DNA of 64,000 bases from Pleomorphovibrio marinus (lineage in GTDB: Bacteria > Bacteroidota > Bacteroidia > Cytophagales > Cyclobacteriaceae): positions 62,001-126,000 of the forward strand of contig NZ_QCXY01000006.1 of the NCBI RefSeq assembly GCF_003347495.1, read 5' to 3'. Below the pieces are notes generated by a model. It saw only the letters and a list, made by a program, of their open reading frames with translations. It was not told where the DNA came from and did no database searches. Below are positions 1 through 9,975 of this stretch, one piece after another (position 1 is the first letter of the stretch; each line of letters starts with the position of its first letter). The position numbers were made by a program, and so were the translations under genes.

Positions 1-218
1 CAGCTTTTCCTGATATGAACCTGGGCTTGCAAGAAACCAACGGCCATCAGTACTATAAAAACTGGGAAAAGATGGTTTCTTACCATCCCAAATCCGAGGG
101 AACCTGGGTGCGAACCAAAGACGGGGTGTATCCCATTGACAACAGCTTCTACGAGCAGAGCGGGGGTATCCTGCACCGCTCCGATCACTATGAAGATATA
201 TTCGACCCTGAAGTTTAA
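1..218 (+). CDS. C-terminal fragment of an unidentified protein (5' end outside window)
   Basis: The frame is open from the first bases of the window and ends at a TAA at 216-218, so this is the 3' end of a gene that starts upstream. An internal ATG at 15 is probably not the true start. The roughly 71 visible residues are rich in aromatic and charged residues (for example the stretch HQYYKNWEKM and the end HYEDIFDPEV) and show no membrane segment. I do not recognise the family. It converges on the histidine kinase gene that follows on the other strand. Confidence 0.55.
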   Translation, partial: AFPDMNLGLQETNGHQYYKNWEKMVSYHPKSEGTWVRTKDGVYPIDNSFYEQSGGILHRSDHYEDIFDPEV

Positions 219-303
219 AGGGAATTAGTGTAAGGAAAAAATCAGGTTCAATGGTTAGGAGGAGTCACAACTTTCTTGTCCAAGTTAATCAAAAGTGTCT
301 TTG

Positions 304-1542
304 TTAAAGGCTAGGCTGCATGCTTCCAAGAGGTTCGCTTTCCGTCGCTTGCTCTTTGGGTGCTTGGAGAACGATACGGAAAGTAGTCCCCTTTCCAAGT
401 TCAGAATGGTTCACAAATACCCTGCCTTTATGATAACCTTCTATGATCCTTTTGGCGAGGGTCAGTCCCAATCCCCAACCCCGTTTCCGCGTTGTAAACC
501 CGGGGATGAAGACTTTTTTGTACATTTTTTTCTCCATTCCTTTTCCGGTGTCGCTGATATCCACCAGTACGAACTTTTCACTTTCTTTTACGATGTCGAT
601 ATAGATGGCACCTTGCCCTTTCATTGCATCTACGGCATTTTTGCAAATGTTTTCGATCACCCACTCGAAGAGGGGACGGTTGATCATGGCGAAGATGTCT
701 TCTGCATGTGAGTTTAAATTAATACTCACCTTGCTGGAAATCCTGGGTCTGAGATAAGAGATGGTCTCCTCCACACACTGAAACACATTTTCGGATTTAA
801 TGACCGGTGTTGAGCCAATATTGCTGAATCGTTCCGTGATGATTTTGAGTTTGTTTACATCCTTGTCCAATTCCATGATTACTTCCTTGTTTTCTTCCCA
901 AACAGGGGAATTTTTAAAGTAATCGATCCATGCCATAAGGGATGCCAAAGGGGTGCCCAACTGGTGGGCGGTTTCTTTGGTTAATCCTGCCCAGAGCCGG
1001 TTTTGCTCGGCTACCTTTGACTGGTTGAAAAGGGCATATGCCAAGATGCCAAACACAAGGATCACGGAAAGCTGCACGTAGGGATAATACTTCAACCGGG
1101 TGAGCAGCTCCGAGTTCTTGTAATAGATGTGCATGTCATCCAGTAGTTTGATGGGTTCGTAAACCGCCCTCATTTCCTCCAGCTCCGCCCTTAGCTGGGC
1201 TTCTTTTTCATCCTCACTACTGTTTTTTTTGAATTTGATATTTTTATGTTCCAAAGGATTACCATTGGCATCCGTGGTGATTACAGGGATGGAACGGTTT
1301 TCCTGAATGATTACTTGAAACACGAAGGTAAGGTTTTCGGTATTGGTGGAAGCGTATTCCAAAGCAGCAGCGTACAAGTCAACCTGTCTTCTTTCTCTAA
1401 TCTTCAGTTCTTCCACTAGGGTATTGGTATAATAGATCGAACCAATACCGATAATTAAAGAAAAGCCAAATATTACCCATTTCACTTTAGCCCTGTTTTG
1501 GTACAGGTCTAAAGTGGCTAGGTCTTGAATTTTATTCTTCAT
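304..1542 (-). CDS. Membrane sensor histidine kinase (orphan)
   Basis: A 412-residue two-component sensor kinase. Predicted membrane helices lie near residues 22-40 and 153-172 and bracket a roughly 110-residue sensing region with a coiled-coil-like stretch (110-130). The H-box is ETAHQLGTP with the phospho-accepting His near residue 193. The C-terminal ATPase domain carries an N-box (ENICKNAVDAM), a G1 box (DISDTGKGM) and a G2 region (GWGLGLTLAKR). The family autophosphorylates on His and passes phosphate to a response regulator. No regulator gene is adjacent, so its partner and signal are unknown. Confidence 0.9.
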   Translation of the reverse strand: MKNKIQDLATLDLYQNRAKVKWVIFGFSLIIGIGSIYYTNTLVEELKIRERRQVDLYAAALEYASTNTENLTFVFQVIIQENRSIPVITTDANGNPLEHKNIKFKKNSSEDEKEAQLRAELEEMRAVYEPIKLLDDMHIYYKNSELLTRLKYYPYVQLSVILVFGILAYALFNQSKVAEQNRLWAGLTKETAHQLGTPLASLMAWIDYFKNSPVWEENKEVIMELDKDVNKLKIITERFSNIGSTPVIKSENVFQCVEETISYLRPRISSKVSINLNSHAEDIFAMINRPLFEWVIENICKNAVDAMKGQGAIYIDIVKESEKFVLVDISDTGKGMEKKMYKKVFIPGFTTRKRGWGLGLTLAKRIIEGYHKGRVFVNHSELGKGTTFRIVLQAPKEQATESEPLGSMQPSL

Positions 1543-1673
1543 TGGGGAATACGTTGGATTTTTGGGTTAGCCTGGCACAAACCAGGAGATCTTGCAAGTT
1601 AACCAATTTCAACATTCCAACATAAAACTGGCATGTGGACTTAATATTGTACCCAAATGGACAAAAAGAGAGG

Positions 1674-2984
1674 TTAGTTTTGCTTGATCCATTTCCAAAG
1701 TGTCTTATAGCTTACTTTAGAGCCGTGGACCAATATTCCTATGCGATAGATCTTGCCCGCTGCCCATGTGGTAAACAGAAACCCAGAGGTCAACAGGGAT
1801 ATGGAAAGGGCCAGTTCTATCCAGGGCACGCCATAACTGACTCTACCCATCATGGCTACAGGAGAGGTAAATGGAATGATGGAAAGCCAGTAGGAAGCAT
1901 TGCTATTGGGATCGTCCAAAACGAAAATAAACAAGCCCATGTAGGCCATTAATAAGGGGATAGTAACCGGAAACATAAATTGTTGAGCATCCGAGGGATT
2001 GTCCACAGCGGCACCTATTGCTGCGAAAAAAGCACCATAAAGGAGATAACCCCCAACGAAGTAGATCAAAAACGAAAAGATCAAGGTATAAAAGTCAATT
2101 CCTTGAATCAATTCCATGATTTCGAATAGCTGGGTGTTTTCGTTTTGCCAGTTGGCCATTTCCGACCCAGACATTTCTAATAGCTGCTGCTGGGGCATTT
2201 GCAAGCCAAAATACCCCATGACTAGGGAGGATACTAGGCCTATTAAGATAATCCAGATGAGAAATTGGGTGAGGCCAACGGCACCTATACCAATTATTTT
2301 ACCCATCATCAATTGGAATGGTTTAAGCGAGGACACCAATATTTCTATGATCCTGGAAGATTTCTCTTCTATCACTCCTTGCATGATTTGGTTTCCATAG
2401 ACGAAGATAAAGGTGTAGATAAGTATCCCTGCAATAAAGCCCACACCATAGTTCACCACCGTATTTGAAACGGTTTCACCCCCTCCTATGGCCAATCTCA
2501 TAGCCTTGATATTTACTGGGGTTTTTAGGTCTGATAAAACTTCCGGATCTATTCCCGATGCAAATAACTTAATTTCTTCCAGCTTCTTTTGGATGGCAGC
2601 CTCCAGGTTTCCGATCATAGAAAGCCCGGGTGGTTCTACGGAATAAAAGGTGATGCCTAAAGGTCTATTCACATCAAGGTCTGGGATATACAAGTAGCCA
2701 TACCTGTTGCCTTGTACCACTTGTTCCCTGGCCTCTTCTCTGTCCAGCCCCCTGTATGAAAAAACAAACATTTCGTTACTTTCCAACATAAAGGTTCTGT
2801 TCTCGTCCACCACTTCTATGATTTTTGAGCCTTCAAGGGGCATGTCGCTTAGGGCAATCCACAAAAACACCCCCAAAATCGAGGGGAAAATCAATGGGGT
2901 AATGATGGTAGCCACAATGAAGGACCGCCTTTTTACCCTTGCCAGGTATTCCCTTTTTATGACCAAGAAAATTTTGTTAGCCAT
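1674..2984 (-). CDS. ABC-2 type transporter permease (NatB-like)
   Basis: A 436-residue membrane protein with an N-terminal helix after KREYLARVKRRSF, a long extracytoplasmic segment, and five or six more helices in the C-terminal half, as in ABC-2 (NatB-type) export permeases. The frame is open further upstream, but the ATG at 2984 gives MANKIFLVIKREY, overlaps the end of the upstream ATPase gene by eight bases and matches the family start, so it is preferred. It forms a translationally coupled export pair with the ATPase. Substrate unknown; NatAB relatives export sodium or other small molecules. Confidence 0.88.
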   Translation of the reverse strand: MANKIFLVIKREYLARVKRRSFIVATIITPLIFPSILGVFLWIALSDMPLEGSKIIEVVDENRTFMLESNEMFVFSYRGLDREEAREQVVQGNRYGYLYIPDLDVNRPLGITFYSVEPPGLSMIGNLEAAIQKKLEEIKLFASGIDPEVLSDLKTPVNIKAMRLAIGGGETVSNTVVNYGVGFIAGILIYTFIFVYGNQIMQGVIEEKSSRIIEILVSSLKPFQLMMGKIIGIGAVGLTQFLIWIILIGLVSSLVMGYFGLQMPQQQLLEMSGSEMANWQNENTQLFEIMELIQGIDFYTLIFSFLIYFVGGYLLYGAFFAAIGAAVDNPSDAQQFMFPVTIPLLMAYMGLFIFVLDDPNSNASYWLSIIPFTSPVAMMGRVSYGVPWIELALSISLLTSGFLFTTWAAGKIYRIGILVHGSKVSYKTLWKWIKQN

Positions 2985-3876
2985 GGCTTTCGTTGATTTT
3001 CTGAATAAAAATTTCTTCGATGCTTGGAATAATTTCCTCAAAACAGTGCACCTCTCCGTAATCCATCAATTCACTGATGACCTCATTGGGGGCTTTTCCC
3101 TCTAAGGCCACAGTAAAAGACACATGATCTTCTTCTTGTTTATAATGTTCGAAAGAGGGTAATACCATACCAGGATTTGGTACCAGCTTTACCCTGTACC
3201 TATGCATTTTAGCATTTTTTTTGATCTCCTTTACTGGACCATCCAAGATCTTGTCCGCCTTATTGATCATAGCAATATGGTCGCAAAGTAGTTCTACGGA
3301 TTCCATTCTATGGGTGGAAAGGATAATGGTTGTTCCTTTGTTTTTCAGTTCGAGGATTTCATTTTTTATGATTTCTGCATTTACGGGATCGAATCCAGAA
3401 AATGGCTCATCGAGGATGAGCAGTTTGGGTTCATGAATTACGGTGGCTATAAATTGAACCTTCTGTGCCATCCCTTTGGAAAGCTCCTCTATCTTTTTTG
3501 ACTTCCAGGGAATCAGGCTAAGTTTTTCCAACCAAAGGTGTATCTTGCTGGCTGCCGCACGGGCTTCCAGTCCCTTAATTTGCGCAAAATAAAGGAGTTG
3601 GTCTTCTACCTTCATGGCTTTGTAGAGACCTCGCTCCTCGGGAAGATAACCTATGTTTCTTACATGGCTCAACTTGAGGGACTCCCCGTTTATCCATATG
3701 CTTCCAGAGTCTTGGTCTATGATTTGGTTCACGATCCGGATCAGGGTGGTTTTTCCCGCTCCGTTTGGCCCCAAAAGACCAAAGACTGTTCCTTGAGGGA
3801 CAGCCAGATGAAAATCTCTCAATGCAACATGATGGCCATAGCGTTTATTAAGGGACTCAATCTTTAAAATGCACAA
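2977..3876 (-). CDS. ABC transporter ATP-binding protein (NatA-like)
   Basis: A 299-residue nucleotide-binding subunit with Walker A GPNGAGKTT near residue 37, signature LSKGMAQK, Walker B LLILDEPFSG and a switch His in STHRMES. A C-terminal extension of about 80 residues is typical of ATPases paired with ABC-2 permeases. It drives export by the permease encoded immediately downstream, with which it overlaps by eight bases. Substrate cannot be told from sequence. Confidence 0.92.
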   Translation of the reverse strand: MCILKIESLNKRYGHHVALRDFHLAVPQGTVFGLLGPNGAGKTTLIRIVNQIIDQDSGSIWINGESLKLSHVRNIGYLPEERGLYKAMKVEDQLLYFAQIKGLEARAAASKIHLWLEKLSLIPWKSKKIEELSKGMAQKVQFIATVIHEPKLLILDEPFSGFDPVNAEIIKNEILELKNKGTTIILSTHRMESVELLCDHIAMINKADKILDGPVKEIKKNAKMHRYRVKLVPNPGMVLPSFEHYKQEEDHVSFTVALEGKAPNEVISELMDYGEVHCFEEIIPSIEEIFIQKINESHG

Positions 3877-3932
3877 GGGTTTATGGTTTTTATTAAAAGT
3901 ACAGGACCAGGTTGGGAATGCATTTCCTGCAT

Positions 3933-4823
3933 TTATTTCAAAGATACTGAACCTACGGAAACATCTATCAAAAAAGTCATTAGATTTTTGGCATCCGCAT
4001 CATATCCTCTGCTAACGTAGGTTTTATCACCAATTTCTTTCAGATAGGAGGGTATTTTTGTTCTGCACATGGCAGTCGATTTAATTTTCACCAGATAAGG
4101 AAGATCCTGTTCGGGAAGCTGAATATTGACAGAACCAGCGCCTACTACGGTAGAAATGCTACTTGTGCCGGCCATCAGGTCAGAAAAGGATAAGTTAACA
4201 GAGCCATAACTGACATCAAACAACACCGTTTTGGCATTGGATAGTTGAAGGTTATCTGCATACAGGGAACCCATGTGGATGGCAACCATAAGGGTATCCA
4301 TATTTACCGTATTTGGCATTTTACTGCCATATTCCAGATAGACGTCAGCTGACGCAGTCTTTATTTTGCAATTCGATACAGGCAGATGGGAAAAATCCAA
4401 GTTGGCCTGACCTATTCCAAAATGCAAGTTCAAATCATAGAGGTAGTTGCCGTCCAAACCGATGTCCCAGGCATGATCAAAATCTGGGTTGCTGTTTGAA
4501 AAAAGCCTGTAGCTTAGGGTTCTCCCTAGGCTTTCAGATTCCACATTTTTATGCTCTAGATTGGCAAATAGCACACCATCTACTATCTCATGAGAGAAAG
4601 AAGGAAGTATATTGATTTTTCCTAGGCTGGCATTTGCGCTAATAGGGTGGCCGATGAATTCCCTTTTCAAGGTGGATATGCCTTTATAGGATGAAAAATT
4701 AAAGCATACTAAACCATATCCTTCTTTTTCTTCAACCGTAAACTGTCTAGTGATTTGGGCATCTGCTTCTAGTGACAGTGTTGTGATACCACAAAACAGC
4801 AAAAGGATGATCTTTTTAAGCAT
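3933..4823 (-). CDS. Secreted protein of unknown function (DUF4097-like beta-solenoid possible)
   Basis: A 296-residue protein with a clear Sec signal peptide (MLKKIILLLFCGITTLSLEADA, cleavage after about residue 22). The rest is beta-rich with repeated GSVxL/GSLYxxxLxLSNA-type turns in the second half, resembling adhesin-like beta-solenoid domains such as DUF4097. That assignment is inference from pattern only. It lies downstream of dnaJ on the same strand, separated by the dnaJ terminator, so it is probably transcribed separately. Confidence 0.6.
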   Translation of the reverse strand: MLKKIILLLFCGITTLSLEADAQITRQFTVEEKEGYGLVCFNFSSYKGISTLKREFIGHPISANASLGKINILPSFSHEIVDGVLFANLEHKNVESESLGRTLSYRLFSNSNPDFDHAWDIGLDGNYLYDLNLHFGIGQANLDFSHLPVSNCKIKTASADVYLEYGSKMPNTVNMDTLMVAIHMGSLYADNLQLSNAKTVLFDVSYGSVNLSFSDLMAGTSSISTVVGAGSVNIQLPEQDLPYLVKIKSTAMCRTKIPSYLKEIGDKTYVSRGYDADAKNLMTFLIDVSVGSVSLK

Positions 4824-4865
4824 ACGGTTAAGTTACGTGGACAGGTGTAAAAGGTTTTCTTTTAA

Positions 4866-4896
4866 AAAGAAAAAGTCGGGATTTTACCCCGACTTC
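4866..4896 (-). terminator. Rho-independent terminator of grpE-dnaJ
   Basis: On the minus strand the arms AAGTCGGG and CCCGACTT enclose a short loop and are followed by a T-rich run. It starts four bases after the dnaJ stop codon and so closes the grpE-dnaJ unit. Confidence 0.8.
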
Positions 4897-4899
4897 CTT

Positions 4900-6006
4900 C
4901 TAAAAGAATTCCTTCACTTTATCGAAAATACTTTTTTCGGATTTGCCAGGATCTGGCCTGAAATTTTCTGAATTCCTAAGGGACTCCAGCTTTTCCCTTT
5001 CCTCTTTATTGAGTTGTTTCGGTGTCCAAACATTCACGTGAATAAGCTGATCCCCTTTTCCGTAACCATTAAGTTCCTGTATGCCCTTGCCTTTAAGCCT
5101 GAGCACTTTTCCACCTTGGGTACCTGGGTCAAGTTTTATTTTAACCTTTCCATCAATAGTGGGGACTTCAAGGGTGGTGCCTAATGCAGCATCCACAAAA
5201 CTCACGTAAAGGTCAAAAACTACGTTGTTGCCATCACGCATTAAAACATCGTCCTCAATTTCTTCAATGACAATCAACAAATCTCCAGCTATACCGCCGG
5301 GAATCTCGTTTCCTTTGCCTGAAAGACTGAGTTGCATCCCATCTCCAACTCCTCCTGGGATGTTTATAGGGATGATTTCTTCTTTTATTACCAAACCCTG
5401 GGCATCGGCTCCCTGAGGTTTTTTATCCACAATCTGGCCACTGCCACCACAACTGGGACAGGTACTGGCAGAGACCATCTGGCCGAGCATGGTATTGACC
5501 ACTTTTTTTACCTGGCCGGTACCTTGGCAGGTTGTGCAATTTTTAAAGGTCACTCCCTCGGCAATTAGGTGCCGCTTTACCTTGATCTTTTTTTCTACGC
5601 CGTTTGCAACTTCTTTTAGGTTCAATTTGAGCTTTACCCTTAGGTTGGTGCCCTTTTTGGTCCTACGCGAACCTCCGCCTCCACCAAAGAAGGAACCGAA
5701 GCCGCTGTCTCCGAAGATATCCCCGAATTGGCTGAATATATCCTCCATATTCATGCTGCCGCCTCCAAAGCCGCCGTTACCGCTCACACCCTGATGGCCA
5801 AAACGGTCGTAACGCGCGCGCTTCTCCTCGTTGCTGAGCACTTCGTAGGCTTCAGCAGCCTCTTTAAATTTGTCCTCTGCACTTGCGTCACCCGGGTTTT
5901 TGTCCGGATGGTGTTTTAAGGCCAGCTTACGGTAGGCCTTTTTAATTTCTTCTGGAGAGGCGCTTTTGGATACACCAAGCACTTCATAGTAATCTCTCTT
6001 TGCCAT
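4900..6006 (-). CDS. dnaJ: Chaperone DnaJ with a two-motif (half) zinc-finger region
   Basis: A 368-residue Hsp40 co-chaperone that delivers substrates to DnaK and stimulates its ATPase. The J domain (1-70) has the HPD motif in KHHPDKN. A Gly/Phe-rich linker follows (75-110), then a beta substrate-binding region and the C-terminal domain. The zinc region shows only two CxxCxGxG motifs (CTTCQGTG and CPSCGGSG), not the usual four. By order and spacing these match motifs 2 and 3, so one zinc centre is kept and the other lost. It follows grpE with a five-base gap. dnaK is not in the window. Confidence 0.96.
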   Translation of the reverse strand: MAKRDYYEVLGVSKSASPEEIKKAYRKLALKHHPDKNPGDASAEDKFKEAAEAYEVLSNEEKRARYDRFGHQGVSGNGGFGGGSMNMEDIFSQFGDIFGDSGFGSFFGGGGGSRRTKKGTNLRVKLKLNLKEVANGVEKKIKVKRHLIAEGVTFKNCTTCQGTGQVKKVVNTMLGQMVSASTCPSCGGSGQIVDKKPQGADAQGLVIKEEIIPINIPGGVGDGMQLSLSGKGNEIPGGIAGDLLIVIEEIEDDVLMRDGNNVVFDLYVSFVDAALGTTLEVPTIDGKVKIKLDPGTQGGKVLRLKGKGIQELNGYGKGDQLIHVNVWTPKQLNKEEREKLESLRNSENFRPDPGKSEKSIFDKVKEFF

Positions 6007-6011
6007 AATTT

Positions 6012-6611
6012 TTATTTTCCGATCACGACTTTAGCATAGCGGACCACCTTGTCGCCCAATAAATACCCTTGCTCCACTACATCCACTATTTTACCTTTTA
6101 AATTATCACTTGGGGCGGGAATTTGGGTTATTGCTTCTTGTTTTTCGGCATCAAAAGGTTCTCCTACCAACCCTTCCATTGGCTTAAGCCCTTTGGAAGC
6201 TAGGATTTTAACCATCTTGTGATAGATCAACTTAACTCCTTCTTCTTGTTGTGCCTCCGTGTTTTCGCCGGTGGTACCAGCCTTGAAGGAACGTTCGAAG
6301 TCATCCAATATGGGGAGCAAATCTTTGATCACCTCTTCGGATGCCGTACTGATCAAATCGAGCCTTTCCTTGGCAGTCCTTCTGCGATAGTTTTCAAATT
6401 CGGAATACAGACGCAGGTGCTTCTCCTTTAGCTCCTGGTTTTCAACCAGTAGTTTTTCCTCCTTACTTTGTGGCTTATCTTCTTTTTCTTGGTTTTTGTC
6501 CCCTTTTGCTCCTGTAGTTTCGAATCCCTCCGAAGAATCCTGAGGCTGATCACCTGCAGTGTCTAGCGTTTGCTCTTCCGTTTCTTTTACCTTTTCTTTT
6601 TCTTCTGCCAT
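6012..6611 (-). CDS. grpE: Nucleotide exchange factor GrpE
   Basis: A 199-residue protein with an acidic, low-complexity N-terminal 60 residues, a long coiled coil (about 50-105, including [13 protein letters not shown]) and the C-terminal beta domain ending in the [18 protein letters not shown] signature. GrpE releases ADP from DnaK. It lies just ahead of dnaJ in the same operon. On the minus strand the upstream region holds a repeated TGTCAG word but no clear heat-shock operator. Confidence 0.95.
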   Translation of the reverse strand: MAEEKEKVKETEEQTLDTAGDQPQDSSEGFETTGAKGDKNQEKEDKPQSKEEKLLVENQELKEKHLRLYSEFENYRRRTAKERLDLISTASEEVIKDLLPILDDFERSFKAGTTGENTEAQQEEGVKLIYHKMVKILASKGLKPMEGLVGEPFDAEKQEAITQIPAPSDNLKGKIVDVVEQGYLLGDKVVRYAKVVIGK

Positions 6612-6686
6612 ATTTCTGGTGCATTTAAAAGTCTAATTTCTTGTCTCAATTAATTTGCCATACTCAAATACCCTGACAATCTGACA

Positions 6687-7679
6687 TTATTCCTGCAATG
6701 TTTTCCAGATAAGATCTTTCAACCTGTCTAATTGGAAGCCTGAAACTGCAGAAATGAACAGGTAGGGAACATCCCTGGGGAGTTCCTCCTTTAGAGCTTC
6801 CATTAATTCCTCATCCAACAAATCGGATTTCGATATGGCCAAGATTCTTTTTTTATCCAGTAGTTCGGGATTATATTTTTCCAGTTCCTTTAAAAGAATC
6901 CGATACTCCTTAAGAATATGCTTTGTGTCGGCGGGAACCAAAAAGAGCAAAATAGAATTTCGCTCAATATGTCTCAAGAACCTTAAGCCAAGACCCTTCC
7001 CTTCTGCTGCTCCTTCAATAATCCCTGGTATGTCGGCCATGACAAAGGATAATTCATCTCTATATGCAATCACCCCTAAGTTGGGCACTAGGGTAGTGAA
7101 AGGGTAGTTTCCTATTTCAGGCCTTGCGGCAGAAAGACTGGAAAGCAGGGTGGATTTCCCGGCATTGGGAAAACCTACTAACCCAACATCAGCCAAGAGT
7201 TTTAGTTCCAGAATAACCCATTCTTCAATGCCATCCTCCCCTGGTTGAGCGTATCTGGGCGCCTGATTGGTGGAGGTCTTAAAATGGTCGTTTCCCAATC
7301 CTCCCTGTCCGCCCTGAGTCAAGACAAACTCTTCCCCTTCTTGGGTTATCTCACACCTTATTATACCTGTTTCAGCTTCCTTGGCTACAGTTCCAAGTGG
7401 CACTTCTAAGATCACATCCTTTCCGTTGGTGCCTTTTCTTCGTCCACCTTCTCCAGATTTTCCATGTTCTGCGATAACATGTTTTTTGTATTTCAGGTGA
7501 AGCAAGGTCCACAGCTGTGCATTTCCCCTTAGTATGATATGGCCACCTCTACCACCGTCACCACCATCAGGTCCACCTTTTGGCACATGCTTTTCACGTC
7601 TGAAATGCACCGATCCGCTCCCACCGGCACCTGATCTGGAGCAAAATTTAACGTAATCTATGAAATTTGATTCAGCCAT
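6687..7679 (-). CDS. obgE: GTPase ObgE/CgtA
   Basis: A 330-residue Obg-family GTPase involved in late 50S ribosome assembly and stress signalling. The glycine-rich Obg fold occupies residues 1-158 (for example [12 protein letters not shown]). The G domain follows with G1 [10 protein letters not shown]3 DIPGIIEGA, and an SKSD motif in the place of NKxD. The C-terminal OCT domain seen in some Obg proteins is absent, as in many Bacteroidota. It is preceded by the adk gene and a terminator, so it may have its own promoter. Confidence 0.95.
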   Translation of the reverse strand: MAESNFIDYVKFCSRSGAGGSGSVHFRREKHVPKGGPDGGDGGRGGHIILRGNAQLWTLLHLKYKKHVIAEHGKSGEGGRRKGTNGKDVILEVPLGTVAKEAETGIIRCEITQEGEEFVLTQGGQGGLGNDHFKTSTNQAPRYAQPGEDGIEEWVILELKLLADVGLVGFPNAGKSTLLSSLSAARPEIGNYPFTTLVPNLGVIAYRDELSFVMADIPGIIEGAAEGKGLGLRFLRHIERNSILLFLVPADTKHILKEYRILLKELEKYNPELLDKKRILAISKSDLLDEELMEALKEELPRDVPYLFISAVSGFQLDRLKDLIWKTLQE

Positions 7680-7692
7680 ATCCTTAAAAACA

Positions 7693-7723
7693 AACTTGGC
7701 TAAGCATTTTGCTTAGCCAAGTT
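7693..7723 (-). terminator. Terminator between adk and obgE
   Basis: A 14-base perfect stem (AACTTGGCTAAGCA and its complement) with a three-base loop. On the minus strand it is followed by TGTTTTT, and it ends about 14 bases before the obgE start codon. It probably ends adk transcription. Confidence 0.75.
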
Positions 7724-7757
7724 CTCATGTTGCAAATTTAGTAAATTATCCAGACTA

Positions 7758-8330
7758 TCAATAATTATCCACTACCTCGCAAATAGCAGAAAATATCTCT
7801 TCTATGCTTCCGACTCCATCGATTTTGGTCAATTTCCCCTGCTTTTGGTAATATTGAGCCACTGGCATGGTTTCTTCCTTGTAAACCCTTATCCGGTTGT
7901 CCACTTTTTTGTCATCCTGGTCGTCTGTCCTTCCGGAAGTCTTCCCTCTTTCCTTTATCCTTTTCCTCAATTCATCCTCGGGCACCTCCAGGGAAATCAT
8001 TCCGGATATTCCTAGTCCTTTGGAATTAAGGAGCTCATCTAAAGCCTCGGCTTGTGCTACAGTCCTGGGAAACCCGTCAAAAATAAATCCTTCCGAGTCT
8101 TTACTGGACTTGATCCTTTCGTCAACCATTCCAATGACTACTTCATCGGGCACTAAATTGCCCTCATCCATGTATTTTTTAGCTAGTTTACCCAGCTCTG
8201 TTCCTTCTCCTAGGTGTTTTCTGAAAAGATCCCCAGTGGAAATATGTTCGATACCATATTTCTGGATCATTTTTTCACTTTGGGTGCCTTTTCCGGCACC
8301 TGGAGGGCCAAATAATACGATGTTAAGCAT
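7758..8330 (-). CDS. adk: Adenylate kinase
   Basis: A 190-residue enzyme that interconverts ATP + AMP and 2 ADP. The P-loop GPPGAGKGTQ is near residue 8. The AMP-binding segment STGDLFR and the conserved FDGFPRTVAQAE follow. The LID region (about 125-150) is the short form without zinc cysteines. The hpt gene is 25 bases upstream on the same strand, which suggests an hpt-adk purine nucleotide unit. Confidence 0.96.
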   Translation of the reverse strand: MLNIVLFGPPGAGKGTQSEKMIQKYGIEHISTGDLFRKHLGEGTELGKLAKKYMDEGNLVPDEVVIGMVDERIKSSKDSEGFIFDGFPRTVAQAEALDELLNSKGLGISGMISLEVPEDELRKRIKERGKTSGRTDDQDDKKVDNRIRVYKEETMPVAQYYQKQGKLTKIDGVGSIEEIFSAICEVVDNY

Positions 8331-8355
8331 GTTTTTATTTAATATGTTACGTTAA

Positions 8356-8886
8356 TTAGTCGATTACTTGATAAATTTCAGGCAAATTTCGGCCATACCC
8401 GTCAATATCCAACCCGTACCCGACCACAAACTTGTTTGGGATTTCAAAACCTAGATAATCAATGTGTACAGGTAGGATAGTTGCGTCTGGCTTTGCCAAC
8501 AAACTTGCCAAGGCTATACTCTCAGGATGCCGCTTTTTCAATTCTTCCAAAAGCATATTCATGCTCTTGCCTGTATCCACGATATCTTCCACTACAATAA
8601 GGTGCCTTCCTTCTATTTCTTGTTCCAATTCCATTTTTATAGACACCTTTCCTGTGGATTTTGTGCCCTTGTAAGAAGCTAACCTTATGAAGGCGAATTC
8701 AGCGGGAACCCTTAGGGCTTTTGCCAGATCCCCAATGAAAATGAATGCACCATTCAGCACACAGAGTAATAAAGGTTGCTTATCTTGGTAATCTAAGCTT
8801 ATCTGATCGGCAATTCCCCTGACCCTTTGTTGGATCTTTTCTGCGTCTATAAAAGGTGTGAATTTTTTGTCCTGAATTGTTATCAT
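8356..8886 (-). CDS. hpt: Hypoxanthine phosphoribosyltransferase
   Basis: A 176-residue purine salvage enzyme that makes IMP/GMP from hypoxanthine/guanine and PRPP. The PRPP loop is IVVEDIVDTGKSM near residue 97, and the FVVGYGLDIDGYGRNLP tail is typical of Hpt. It lies just ahead of adk on the same strand. A Bacteroidota-type -7 motif lies about 40 bases upstream. Confidence 0.95.
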   Translation of the reverse strand: MITIQDKKFTPFIDAEKIQQRVRGIADQISLDYQDKQPLLLCVLNGAFIFIGDLAKALRVPAEFAFIRLASYKGTKSTGKVSIKMELEQEIEGRHLIVVEDIVDTGKSMNMLLEELKKRHPESIALASLLAKPDATILPVHIDYLGFEIPNKFVVGYGLDIDGYGRNLPEIYQVID

Positions 8887-8925
8887 GCCATAAAATGAAA
8901 AAAGCCTAGTTTCAGAAGGCCTTCA

Positions 8926-8933
8926 CAAATATA
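8926..8933 (-). promoter_or_regulatory. Possible Bacteroidota -7 element of hpt-adk
   Basis: The minus strand reads TATATTTG, matching TAnnTTTG, 39 bases before the hpt start codon. No good -33 TTTG is seen at the expected distance, so the call rests on the -7 motif alone. Confidence 0.4.
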
Positions 8934-8966
8934 GGCAATAATGCATTAATTTATAATCTCCCTTGC

Positions 8967-9884
8967 TCAAAGGTGCCTCATTAGATAGAGGTGGAGGTCT
9001 ACCATAGCATTTATATCATTCCAATTCACCTTTTCCCGGGGGGAATGGGTGTTTTCTTCAGGGGCACCGACAAAACACCAATCAATGGGATAGGGGCAAA
9101 GCTGTAATTCCCTTCCGTCAGAACCCCCATGTGCCTCAACCTCTAGTTGGAAAGGGACTCCACTGCATTGTGCCAGTTTAAGGATACGGTCTAGATAACT
9201 TTTTCGGGGGATATAACTGTCTCTTAAAGAAATGACCACTCCTTTGCCAGGGTGAACTCCATCGGTAACCCATGTAATGTCCGCAATCAAGGCCTGACTT
9301 ATCTGCCATTTTTCGTAAATGAACTTCGACAAAAGTGGAATGGATCCTCCGCCATGTTCTTCGTAGGTGCTGAAGACCACCAAGCCATTCTCTAACTCCT
9401 CACAAATCTTAAGTGCTGCATACACCCCTATCCTGTTATCCAGGTAGGCTGCTTGTAAAGAATCCCCATTATCATGGACTTGTTGTGCATAGGAAAGTAG
9501 GGTACCCACCTGAATTGCACGGGGGAAATTGTGGAAGAGATTACCGTCCTTGACGAAGACCTGACATTTTATTTCTCCTATTTCATCCTGACCTTCTATC
9601 CAGTCCCCGTCCTGCACCTCAGGACCTCCGATCGGCACGAGCTGGTTTTCGTACCTGGCCGTGAAACCTACCGTATCCATATGTGCAAAAAGGGCGGTTT
9701 TAGGGTTTCCAAACCTTAATATGATATTATTTTGAAAAAAATCCCCAAAAAAAATTTCAGGTGTAACTTTCCATTTATATTTTCGTTTGAAAACGTATTC
9801 CGAAATTTGAGAAGCTATTCGGGACTCATCCCCTGAAACACTTCTTAGGTGTAAAATTTGAGTCAATAATTCGGGAGTTGGCAT
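8967..9884 (-). CDS. M42/M20-type zinc aminopeptidase-like protein
   Basis: A 305-residue cytosolic metallopeptidase of the M42 (glutamyl aminopeptidase/deblocking) type. Candidate dinuclear metal ligands are visible in order: AHMDT (His), YLDNRIG (Asp bridging), YEEHGGG (catalytic and metal Glu), IADITW (Asp) and NTHSPREK (His). No signal peptide is present. The family removes N-terminal residues from peptides. It is shorter than typical M42 enzymes (about 340-360), so the exact subfamily is uncertain. It lies divergent from the ompA-like gene. Confidence 0.8.
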   Translation of the reverse strand: MPTPELLTQILHLRSVSGDESRIASQISEYVFKRKYKWKVTPEIFFGDFFQNNIILRFGNPKTALFAHMDTVGFTARYENQLVPIGGPEVQDGDWIEGQDEIGEIKCQVFVKDGNLFHNFPRAIQVGTLLSYAQQVHDNGDSLQAAYLDNRIGVYAALKICEELENGLVVFSTYEEHGGGSIPLLSKFIYEKWQISQALIADITWVTDGVHPGKGVVISLRDSYIPRKSYLDRILKLAQCSGVPFQLEVEAHGGSDGRELQLCPYPIDWCFVGAPEENTHSPREKVNWNDINAMVDLHLYLMRHL

Positions 9885-9975
9885 AATTTGTGATTAAGTT
9901 TTCTTGAATTTTGGTTAAAACATTTAATTTATTGAAACAAATTGAAGAGATGTTTATTATTGTCGTAAAAAAACA

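Noticed and set aside
295-711. 138-residue rightward open frame
   Set aside because: It lies antisense to the well-conserved ATPase domain of the histidine kinase and has no recognisable features.
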